Shown here in pieces: positions 6,426-11,524 of a stretch of DNA of 11,524 nt (within the stretch, counting starts at the first letter, position 1; each line of letters starts with the position of its first letter). A program made the position numbers and the translations under genes. Source of the stretch: JBBDXI01 sp040902425 (lineage in GTDB: Bacteria; Planctomycetota; Phycisphaerae; Phycisphaerales; UBA1924); assembly GCA_040902425.1 (NCBI GenBank), contig JBBDXI010000110.1, positions 1 to 11,524 of the forward strand, given 5' to 3'. A model generated the notes under the pieces. It was given only the letters and a program-made list of their open reading frames with translations, made no database searches and was not told where the DNA came from.

Positions 6426-6448
6426 CCGGCGCGCCGGCCCGGGCCGGC
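6426..6448. repeat. Two overlapping perfect palindromes upstream of the ClpP-like operon
   Basis: CCGGCGCGCCGG (6426-6437) is a 12-bp perfect palindrome that overlaps GCCGGCCCGGGCCGGC (6433-6448), a 16-bp perfect palindrome. A third dyad, GCGGGC-ATCTA-GCCCGC, lies at 6402-6418. All three sit within 70 bp upstream of the start of the pseudoprotease gene, so they could be operators or form an mRNA leader structure. No promoter could be assigned with confidence. Confidence 0.45.
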
Positions 6449-6477
6449 TGGTGAGCGATTCCCCGACCCAGAGTCTA

Positions 6478-6508
6478 CCCCACCCGGTAAGGCCCAATCG
6501 GGGTGGGG
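6478..6508 (-). terminator. Weak terminator-like inverted repeats after the CCA enzyme gene
   Basis: CCCCACCC (6478-6485) and GGGTGGGG (6501-6508) form an 8-bp inverted repeat with a 15-nt loop. Nearer the stop a second one, AGCGGC-GAGC-GCCGCT (6517-6532), ends 5 nt from the stop codon of the CCA enzyme gene. Neither is followed by a U-tract on the minus strand, so intrinsic termination is doubtful. Confidence 0.25.
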
Positions 6509-6537
6509 GGGCCGGAAGCGGCGAGCGCCGCTGGTCA

Positions 6538-7872
6538 TTAGATGCGCAGGGACCGGGCGAGTTCCCGGGCGGCGTCGGGGGTGGCGATGCGGTCTTCGAG
6601 CTGGGCGTCGTAGACCCGGTCGAGGAGCTTCTTATAGCTGGGGCCGGGGGGGAGGCCCATGGCGACGAGGTCGTCGCCGGTGAGGAGCGGCTCCGGACAG
6701 ATGCCGGACGGGGTCGCGGTGAGGTCGGCGAGGCGCTGGCGGACGGTGGCCGCGGCGGGGGGACTACGGGACGTGAGGAGGTCGAGGGCGTGGAGGAAGT
6801 GGTCGCCGGCGGCGGCGATGGCCCGCTTCTGCTGGGCGGTGGCGAGGGTGGGCCAGGGGCCTTCGAGGAGGTGGAGGTTGAGGAGGATGGCGCGGAGGCC
6901 GGAGGACTCGTCGTTGCTGAGACAGAGGGCGGCGCGCCAGCGGCGGGTGAGGTCGCGGATGGCGTCGGGGGTGGGGGTGAGGGCTCGGTCGAGGGACCAG
7001 GAGGCGAGGTGCCGCGCGAGCGCGTTGGAGGGGCTGTGAAGCGGTGAAGAGGTGAGGAGGTGAAGAGGTGAGTCGGGCCGGGGGGCCTCGTTGAGGACGG
7101 GGGCGTCGAGGGAGAGTTGCTGGAGGAGGGTGATGGCGCGGGGGCGCGAGTCGTGGGCGAGCATGCGGCGGATTTCTTCGCCGATGCGTTCGCGGCTGAC
7201 GCCGGCGAGGTCGCGGGCGTGGCGCTGGATGGCGCTGGCGGTGGCGGGGTCGATGGCGAGGGTGAGGCGGGCGGCGAGGCGGACGGCGCGGAGGGCGCGG
7301 AGGTGGTCCTCGGCGAGGCGGGCCTCGGGGTCGCCGACGGCGCGGAGGATGCGGGTGTGGAGGTCGGGGAGGCCTTGGACGTAATCGATGACCGCGCCGT
7401 GGGGAGTCTCGGTGACGGTGGCGGGGGAACCCGGGGCGGGGAGGCCCGGGCTCAGCGGATCGAGGAAGAGCGCATTGATGGTGAAGTCGCGGCGCAGGGC
7501 GTCGGACTTGGGGTCGCTGAAGGAGACGGAGTCGGGGCGGCGGCGGTCGGAGTAGGGGCCCTCCGCGCGGAAGGTGGCGACCTCGACGGTGGGGCGCTCG
7601 GGGCGGGGGAGGTCGGGCGCGCCCTCCTCGGGGGTTGGGGTGACGAGGATGACGCCGAAGGCGGCGCCGACCTCGGCGGTGCGCTTGAAGAGGGCGCGGA
7701 TGCGGTCGGGGGTGGCGTCGGTGGCGACGTCGTAGTCGGTGGGGGCGAGGCCGAGGAGCTCATCGCGGACGCAGCCGCCGGCGAAGTAGGCGGTGTGGCC
7801 GCGCTCGCGGAGGCGGCGGACGATGGCGAGGGCGGCGGTTCGGGCGTGGGCTGGATCGGCTTGGCGGGCCAC
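6538..7872 (-). CDS. CCA tRNA nucleotidyltransferase / poly(A) polymerase family protein
   Basis: 444 residues from GTG 7872. Class II nucleotidyltransferase signatures are all present: FAGGCVRDELLG (30-41), DYDVATDATP with metal-binding Asp47 and Asp49, RRDFTINALFLDP (127-139), ILRAVGDPEARLAEDHLRAL containing the EDxxR base-selecting motif (Glu188, Asp189, Arg192), and ERIGEEIRRML (228-238). The enzyme adds or repairs the 3' CCA end of tRNAs, or adds A residues only; sequence alone does not separate the two. The helical C-terminal half is divergent and has a linker built by an 8-bp DNA repeat (residues 268-280). The frame is open to another GTG at 7953, but the extra 27 residues look unlike the family and a TACACT hexamer lies 6 nt before GTG 7872, suggesting a leaderless start. 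Confidence 0.92.
   Translation of the reverse strand: MARQADPAHARTAALAIVRRLRERGHTAYFAGGCVRDELLGLAPTDYDVATDATPDRIRALFKRTAEVGAAFGVILVTPTPEEGAPDLPRPERPTVEVATFRAEGPYSDRRRPDSVSFSDPKSDALRRDFTINALFLDPLSPGLPAPGSPATVTETPHGAVIDYVQGLPDLHTRILRAVGDPEARLAEDHLRALRAVRLAARLTLAIDPATASAIQRHARDLAGVSRERIGEEIRRMLAHDSRPRAITLLQQLSLDAPVLNEAPRPDSPLHLLTSSPLHSPSNALARHLASWSLDRALTPTPDAIRDLTRRWRAALCLSNDESSGLRAILLNLHLLEGPWPTLATAQQKRAIAAAGDHFLHALDLLTSRSPPAAATVRQRLADLTATPSGICPEPLLTGDDLVAMGLPPGPSYKKLLDRVYDAQLEDRIATPDAARELARSLRI
7037..7072. repeat. Imperfect 8-bp tandem repeat inside the CCA enzyme gene
   Basis: Plus strand: TGAAGCGG, TGAAGAGG, TGAGGAGG, TGAAGAGG, TGAG, which is about 4.5 units of 8 bp. It encodes the linker HLLTSSPLHS on the minus strand. 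Because 8 is not a multiple of 3, gain or loss of one unit would shift the frame of the gene, while three units keep it. Confidence 0.7.
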
Positions 7873-7878
7873 GCGCGG

Positions 7879-7884
7879 AGTGTA
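7879..7884 (-). promoter_or_regulatory. Putative -10 hexamer for a leaderless CCA enzyme transcript
   Basis: Minus-strand TACACT is followed by 6 nt (CCGCGC) and GTG 7872, the same geometry as upstream of the M3 peptidase. A TTGACC lies 21 nt further upstream, longer than the ideal 17-nt spacing. A CGCG-AAA-CGCG dyad lies between them. Confidence 0.35.
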
Positions 7885-7956
7885 CGGGGAGCGCGTTTCG
7901 CGGGGGGTCAACGGCACGGCTTGCCGCTGAGGACAGCGGCGAAGCCGTGGCACGGG

Positions 7957-8199
7957 TCAGCCGGCGCGGCGGCGGCGCGAGGCGCCGTTCCCCCCGACCT
8001 CGACCGAGTTGATGAGGAGCAGGTCGACCAGCTCGAAGCGGTCGCTCCTGGGATGGGCCACGAACAGTGTGCGGCCGCTGCCGAGGAACGCCACGTTGTC
8101 GGGGTTGTGAACGTGGATCGAGCGTCCATCCGCGAGGCGGAGGGTGAAGGGCCGGAAGGGATCAGAGCGGACGACTTCGCGGAGGCTCTCGATGGTCAT
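7957..8199 (-). CDS. Small planctomycete-type conserved protein, function unknown
   Basis: 80 residues. The pattern MTIESLREVVRSDPFRPFTL, LADGRSIHVHNPDNVAF, GRTLFVAHP and FELVDLLLINSVEV matches a small family I associate with many copies in planctomycete genomes; its function is unknown to me. Short alternating strands suggest a compact beta fold in the cytoplasm. It has no signal peptide, no cysteines and a basic C-terminal end (SRRRRAG). It starts 13 bp after the stop of the radical SAM gene with an AGGA 8 nt before ATG 8199, so the two are probably cotranscribed and translated in sequence. The linkage may be functional or incidental. Confidence 0.8.
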   Translation of the reverse strand: MTIESLREVVRSDPFRPFTLRLADGRSIHVHNPDNVAFLGSGRTLFVAHPRSDRFELVDLLLINSVEVGGNGASRRRRAG

Positions 8200-8212
8200 A
8201 CGGGGAATCCTA

Positions 8213-9367
8213 TCAGGCGCCGGCCAGGACGGGCAGGCTGATGTTCCGGGGGTGACCGGGCTCTGCCGGGCGTGTCTCGCGGGCGCGTTTTTCGAGGACG
8301 AGGGGGCAGATGTCGGAGTTCTCGCAGCAGAACCTGGGGACCTCGCCCCTGGCGAGGGAGAGGCGGAGGCCCTGCATGACCTCGCCGTTCCAGACCCGCT
8401 CGACGGGCTCGGTGGTGCTGGCGATGCCCTTCTTGAGGTAGACGCAGGGGGTGTAGTAGCCGTGGATGGGGCGGATGCAGAGAAACTTCCAGGGGAAGAG
8501 GCAGGGGATGTCCACGCCGGGCTCGGCCTGCTCGTTGAGGAAGGAGCTCCTGCTGTTCCAGGCGAAGAGGATGGTGAGGCCGGGGGCCCTGGCCTCGCCG
8601 CTCTCGTGGACCTCGCGCTCGATCTGGCGGTACTCCTCGAAGGCGAGGCGCTCGCGCCCGTAGACGAAGTCGTGGCCGAACTGGCGGGTCTGGAAGGCGT
8701 CCTCGTGGAGGTCGAAGAGATGGCGGAAAAGGATGCGCTGGACGCCGAGGCGCGTGCAGAGCCGCACGAAGTCCACGACCTCGTGCTTGTTGGACTGCAT
8801 CACGATGAAGCTGAGGATGAGGGGGAGGGGCTTGCCGGGGCGGACCTCGGCGTGGATGCGGATGAAGCGCTCGATGTTGCCGATCAGGAGCTCGAAGCTC
8901 TTGCCCTGGTGGGCGAAGTATGTCTCGGCGGACGCCGCGTTGACGGAGATGCAGACATCGACGTGCTCGCCGTGGGCGGCGAGCAGCCGGGCCTTCCTCT
9001 CGCTGAGGAGCAGGCCGTTGCTGGTGAAGCCGAACTTGACGCCGGCGCTGCCGAGGCGGTCGATGAGTTCGTGGATGCCGGGGTACATCAGGGGCTCGCC
9101 GTAGGTGGTGTCGTTGACACGGTCGGCGGCGAGGAGCCAGGGCATGTACGACTCGAGCTGCTCCTGGGGGATGTGGGGGGGCTCCTCGTAGCCGGGCTTG
9201 TTCTTGCCGACGCAGTAGGTGCAGGGGGGCCAGACGTTGCACCGGCCGCTGAACTCGATGTTGACGGTGGCGGGGGGCGAGATGAGGCGGGCGGCGCCGG
9301 CGCGGATCTCGGCCAGGCGCAGGTCGCGGCGCCGGGCCCGGTCGGATTGCGGATCGGTCTGGGTCAT
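8213..9367 (-). CDS. Radical SAM/SPASM-type enzyme
   Basis: 384 residues. The SAM-binding [4Fe-4S] cluster motif is CNVWPPCTYC (Cys43, Cys49, Cys52), a CX5CX2C variant of the usual CX3CX2C. TYGEPLMYP (88-96) takes the place of the GGEP SAM-contact motif. The middle follows a TIM-barrel rhythm (KFGFTSNGLLLS at 111-122, VDVCISVNA at 136-144, LILSFIVMQSNKHEV at 183-197). The C-terminal third has Cys289, Cys297, Cys308, Cys347, Cys348 and Cys354 with a PCVY...VWNGE...CENSDICP layout, as in SPASM domains that hold auxiliary Fe-S clusters. Such enzymes often modify peptides or enzymes, but no substrate can be named here. ATG 9367 is chosen because GGAGG lies 7 nt upstream; the open frame extends 30 codons further only through a poly-Gly/Arg run made by a poly-C tract. 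The next gene follows at 13 bp. Confidence 0.88.
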   Translation of the reverse strand: MTQTDPQSDRARRRDLRLAEIRAGAARLISPPATVNIEFSGRCNVWPPCTYCVGKNKPGYEEPPHIPQEQLESYMPWLLAADRVNDTTYGEPLMYPGIHELIDRLGSAGVKFGFTSNGLLLSERKARLLAAHGEHVDVCISVNAASAETYFAHQGKSFELLIGNIERFIRIHAEVRPGKPLPLILSFIVMQSNKHEVVDFVRLCTRLGVQRILFRHLFDLHEDAFQTRQFGHDFVYGRERLAFEEYRQIEREVHESGEARAPGLTILFAWNSRSSFLNEQAEPGVDIPCLFPWKFLCIRPIHGYYTPCVYLKKGIASTTEPVERVWNGEVMQGLRLSLARGEVPRFCCENSDICPLVLEKRARETRPAEPGHPRNISLPVLAGA

Positions 9368-9374
9368 CGGCAGG

Positions 9375-9379
9375 CCTCC
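9375..9379 (-). promoter_or_regulatory. Strong Shine-Dalgarno deciding the radical SAM start
   Basis: Minus-strand GGAGG with a 7-nt spacer (CCTGCCG) before ATG 9367. It excludes the longer open frame that runs upstream through the homopolymer tract. Confidence 0.8.
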
Positions 9380-9413
9380 GGTTGGGAGTCGCTCGATGTG
9401 ATGGCGGTTGTTA

Positions 9414-9436
9414 CCCCCCCGCCCCCCCCCCCCCCC
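9414..9436. repeat. Long poly-C/poly-G tract upstream of the radical SAM gene
   Basis: The plus strand reads C7-G-C15, that is G15-C-G7 on the minus strand, 47-69 bp upstream of ATG 9367. Such a tract is slippage-prone, may fold as a G-quadruplex, and may vary in length between isolates or be miscalled. It could alter promoter spacing for the radical SAM gene (inference). The rest of the gap between the divergent genes (9368-9562) holds the tract, GC-rich sequence and the promoter candidate at 9522-9538. Confidence 0.6.
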
Positions 9437-9521
9437 ACGGCCCCGCCCGGCGGCCATCCCCTCGCGGGCCGGAGCCTACCAGAAGGAACGGGAACGGGGG
9501 GCCGGGCGAGCGCCGGGGGGC

Positions 9522-9538
9522 CTCAGGCGTATACTGAG
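9522..9538 (+). promoter_or_regulatory. Candidate promoter/operator of the Cys-rich protein and tolC-like genes
   Basis: A TATACT hexamer at 9530-9535 resembles a -10 box and lies within a dyad, CTCAG-7 nt-CTGAG (9522-9526 and 9534-9538). Start codon ATG 9563 lies 27 nt downstream. No TTGACA-like -35 box is visible. A dyad overlapping the -10 box is where a repressor or metal sensor could bind, but no regulator gene is in the window. Confidence 0.4.
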
Positions 9539-9562
9539 ACGAACCGATAGAAGCGGTGCCCG

Positions 9563-10003
9563 ATGCCACTCTCGACCAACATCATCGCGTGGATCACGGT
9601 GGGCGTGCAGCTCCTTCTGGGGTGTGCTGCGCCGGGGGTGTGCCTGGCCGGACCGTGCCACTGGGGAGGGAAGGACGCGGCGGCGGTGGGCTGCTGCGGG
9701 GCGCCGGCGCCGGCGAGCGGGGCGCGCGGGTGCTGCGCCGATCCATCGGACAGCACGAGGGATGGCGAGCGGAACGACTGCTCGTGCTGCGTGCAGGCGC
9801 CGGGCGACCCGGCGAACCCGGGGCGCTCGGACCCGCGGCCGGCGCCCGGCGATGAGGTCCGCGAGATCGTGACGCTGATGGCGTGGACGCCGGCGATCGT
9901 GGCGCTGCCGGTGATGCCGGCGCGCGAGCTGGTGTGGAGGCCGCCTCCGGGCGGGCGATCGCCGTCGCTTCTGGCGGTTGAGACGACTCGGTTCCTGATC
10001 TGA
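9563..10003 (+). CDS. Secreted or membrane-anchored cysteine-rich protein, possible metal-binding partner of an efflux operon
   Basis: 146 residues. A hydrophobic N-terminus (IIAWITVGVQLLLGCAAPGV, about 7-26) looks like a signal peptide or anchor, and LLLGC could be read as a lipobox-like site. Ten cysteines follow by residue 76 (Cys21, 27, 32, 44, 45, 57, 58, 73, 75, 76), including CC pairs and CSCC, a pattern suited to binding soft metals. The second half is Pro/Gly-rich with a hydrophobic stretch (about 101-118). Small Cys-rich proteins ahead of CusCBA-like genes are, as I recall, seen in planctomycetes. It lies 133 bp before a TolC-family gene on the same strand. No strong Shine-Dalgarno is visible. 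A chance frame cannot be fully excluded, but context and composition favour a gene. Confidence 0.6.
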   Translation: MPLSTNIIAWITVGVQLLLGCAAPGVCLAGPCHWGGKDAAAVGCCGAPAPASGARGCCADPSDSTRDGERNDCSCCVQAPGDPANPGRSDPRPAPGDEVREIVTLMAWTPAIVALPVMPARELVWRPPPGGRSPSLLAVETTRFLI

Positions 10004-10021
10004 GATTCGGGGGAATGCAGA

Positions 10022-10046
10022 CCCGCTGCGCGCTGAGCGCGGCGGG
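10022..10046 (+). other. Strong intercistronic hairpin between the Cys-rich gene and the tolC-like gene
   Basis: CCCGCTGCGC (10022-10031) pairs with GCGCGGCGGG (10037-10046): 10 pairs including one U-G wobble, with a 5-nt loop. GTTGTGCGTTGG follows, which is only weakly U-rich. It could attenuate transcription or protect mRNA ends between the two genes. Confidence 0.4.
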
Positions 10047-10125
10047 GTTGTGCGTTGGTCGCTGCGCGCGGGGAGGACCCGCCGCGGAGCGTCGGGCCAC
10101 CCAAGGGGCCACCCCAGATCGGATC

Positions 10126-10130
10126 AGGAG
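10126..10130 (+). promoter_or_regulatory. Shine-Dalgarno deciding the tolC-like start
   Basis: AGGAG lies 6 nt before GTG 10137. The residues that follow form a lipoprotein signal peptide, which confirms this start. Confidence 0.8.
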
Positions 10131-10136
10131 AGTCGC

Positions 10137-11524
10137 GTGAAGGCAGGATGGATCATCGCGGGGTGCGCGGGGGCGGGCGCTGTGCTGGCCGGGTGCCAGG
10201 GCTACACCGCGCGCCCGCTGGATGGGGGCGGGCACCTGGCGGCGTACATGGCGCGCGAGGCGGGTGGGGCGGAGGTGGCGGCGCTGGCGGCGAGGCTGGC
10301 GGAGGGGGCGCCCGAGCGCGGCACGTTCGACGTGTCGGACGGGGTTTCGGCGGCGGAGGGGGAGGCGGTGGCGCTGGTGTTCAACGCGGAGCTGCGGGTG
10401 GCGCGGGCGCGGGCGGGGATCACGGCGGCGGCGGCGGAGACGGCGGGGCTGGTGGAGGACCCGGTGCTGTCGGTGGATGTCCGGCGGATCGTGGAGAGCG
10501 TGCCCAGGCCGTGGATGACGATGGGGATGCTGGGGTTCAGCGTGCCGGTATCGGGGCGGCTGGGGCTGGAGAAGAAGCTGGCGGGGGCGGAGCGGGAGGC
10601 GGATGTGGTGCGGGTTTTCGCGAGCGAGTGGGCGACGCGGGTGGAGGTGAGGCGGGCGTGGGTGGAGTGGTCAGCAGCGCTCGAAGAGGCGCGGGTGATG
10701 GGGGAGTTCGTGGCGAAGCTGGAGGGGATCGTGGGGATCGTTGACCGGCTGGAGGGGGCGGGGGAGATGGCGCGGGTGGAGGCGCGGCTGTTCCGGGTGG
10801 AGCGGGCGATGCGGGCTTCGGAGCTGCGGACGATGGAGCTGGAGGCGTCGCGGCGGGAGGTGGAGCTGAAGCGGGTGATGGGGCTGGCGCCCTCGGCGCC
10901 GGTGGCGCTGGTGGCGGCGGTGGGGTGGAGAGCGCCGGGGGGAGAGGAAGGACCGGCTCGGAGAGCCGGGGTACCCGGGGAGCCGGAGGCGTACCCGCCG
11001 GTGGCGGTGGCTCGGGCGGAGTACGGGGCGGCGGAGCGGGAGCTGGAGCTGGAGGTGCGGCGGCAGTACCCGGACCTGATGATCGGGCCGGCGCTGGGTG
11101 AGGAGGCGGGGATGACGCAGGTGGGGTTCGGGGTGTCGCTGCCGATCCCGCTGTTCAACCGGAACCGGCAGGGGATCGCGAAGGCTGGGGCAGCGCGGGA
11201 CGCGGCCCGCGCGATGTACGAGGCGGAGGTGGAGCGGGCGGTGAGCGAGCGGGAGGTGGCGCGGCTGGAGCACGAGTCGGCGCGGGTGCAGCGGGAAAGC
11301 CTGGAGCGGGAGATCGTGCCATTGGTGGATGAGCAGGACCGGGAGGCGCGGCGGGTGGCGGAACTGGGACAGGTGAACACGATGGTGCTGCTGGACACGC
11401 TGACGCGGCAGCAGGAGGCGAAGCTGCGGCTGATCCGGGCGCGGGGGGCGGAGTCGCGGGCGGGGATCCGGCTGTGGGAGCTGGGGGGGCCGGGGGAGCA
11501 CCGACTTGATCCGAAGCCGGATCA
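10137..11524 (+). CDS. TolC-family outer-membrane efflux lipoprotein, 3' end beyond the window
   Basis: At least 462 codons from GTG 10137 with no stop in the window. The signal peptide KAGWIIAGCAGAGAVLAGC ends in a lipobox LAGC with Cys20 as the lipidation site, as in CusC/OprM-type outer-membrane factors. Two TolC half-repeats are visible. The first holds ALVFNAELRVARARAG and GFSVPVSGRLGLEKKLAGA (133-151); the second holds QYPDLMIGPALG, GVSLPIPLFNRNRQGIAKAG (about 332-351) and a long charged helix ending in VNTMVLLDTLTRQQEAKLRL. Such proteins form the outer-membrane channel of RND or type I efflux systems. A Gly/Pro-rich insert with Glu-Glu-Gly-Pro (about 260-285) separates the halves. The Cys-rich gene upstream suggests metal efflux, but the substrate is unproven and the pump genes would lie outside the window. 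Its codons end mostly in G (CTG, GCG, CGG, GGG), unlike the C-ending minus-strand genes. Confidence 0.9.
   Translation, partial: MKAGWIIAGCAGAGAVLAGCQGYTARPLDGGGHLAAYMAREAGGAEVAALAARLAEGAPERGTFDVSDGVSAAEGEAVALVFNAELRVARARAGITAAAAETAGLVEDPVLSVDVRRIVESVPRPWMTMGMLGFSVPVSGRLGLEKKLAGAEREADVVRVFASEWATRVEVRRAWVEWSAALEEARVMGEFVAKLEGIVGIVDRLEGAGEMARVEARLFRVERAMRASELRTMELEASRREVELKRVMGLAPSAPVALVAAVGWRAPGGEEGPARRAGVPGEPEAYPPVAVARAEYGAAERELELEVRRQYPDLMIGPALGEEAGMTQVGFGVSLPIPLFNRNRQGIAKAGAARDAARAMYEAEVERAVSEREVARLEHESARVQRESLEREIVPLVDEQDREARRVAELGQVNTMVLLDTLTRQQEAKLRLIRARGAESRAGIRLWELGGPGEHRLDPKPD

Noticed and set aside
7957..9367. RiPP-type locus: radical SAM/SPASM enzyme plus the small 80-residue protein as precursor peptide
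   Set aside because: The small protein has no cysteines or leader-core layout and matches a common planctomycete protein type, so a precursor role is not supported.
9368..9457. 30-codon upstream extension of the radical SAM gene
   Set aside because: It encodes a Gly/Arg run from the poly-C tract, and a strong GGAGG sits at the right distance from ATG 9367.
7117..9550. Long plus-strand open frames opposite the CCA enzyme and the radical SAM gene (7117-8241, 8144-9550)
   Set aside because: These are antisense shadows with the same low-complexity composition and no family resemblance; the minus-strand genes are well supported.
10202..11501. Long Ser/Arg/Pro-rich minus-strand frames opposite the tolC-like gene
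   Set aside because: The plus-strand frame has a Shine-Dalgarno, a lipoprotein signal peptide and TolC repeats. The minus frames are compositional shadows.

Overview
The window is a very GC-rich bacterial segment that looks like Planctomycetota, most likely the Phycisphaerae. This is an inference from gene content. It rests on a membrane protein ending in a CPKCSYSL...CPECG zinc ribbon, a small protein of the 'PFRPFTLRLADGR' type, and two secreted ClpP/NfeD-like proteins that start with a small beta-rich module. No rRNA, tRNA, CRISPR array, transposase or integrase was seen.

Layout. Positions 1-319 hold G-rich sequence and what looks like a frameshifted gene tail on the minus strand (96-285). 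A two-gene plus-strand module follows: a DUF6883-like protein (320-652) and a DUF4926-like protein (655-864). Its 3' end overlaps, tail to tail, a minus-strand membrane/zinc-ribbon protein (825-1574). From there to 9367 every real gene is on the minus strand. In transcription order (right to left) these are: a radical SAM/SPASM enzyme (9367-8213), a small planctomycete-type protein (8199-7957), a CCA-adding/poly(A) polymerase family enzyme (7872-6538), two tandem secreted ClpP/NfeD-like paralogues (6381-4930 and 4868-3594) closed by a textbook intrinsic terminator (3558-3527), an M3B oligoendopeptidase F-like metallopeptidase (3391-1649), and the zinc-ribbon protein. On the right, the plus strand carries a cysteine-rich small protein (9563-10003) and a TolC-family outer-membrane lipoprotein (10137 to the window end, no stop in the window). 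These two look like the start of an RND-type, possibly metal, efflux operon.

How the genes work together. The two ClpP-like paralogues form a transcription unit. The downstream copy keeps a Ser at the nucleophile position and an INSGGG motif; the upstream copy has Gly there and a degraded motif, which suggests an active protease paired with a pseudoprotease outside the cytoplasm. The M3 peptidase lies beyond the terminator and seems to have its own promoter. The radical SAM gene and the 80-residue protein are 13 bp apart and probably cotranscribed. The CCA enzyme is housekeeping.

The plus strand is G-rich over most of the window whichever strand is coding: minus-strand genes favour C-ending codons and the plus-strand tolC-like gene favours G-ending ones. 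This makes long antisense frames, mostly Gly/Ala/Leu/Val/Glu-rich on the plus strand, which I treated as shadows.
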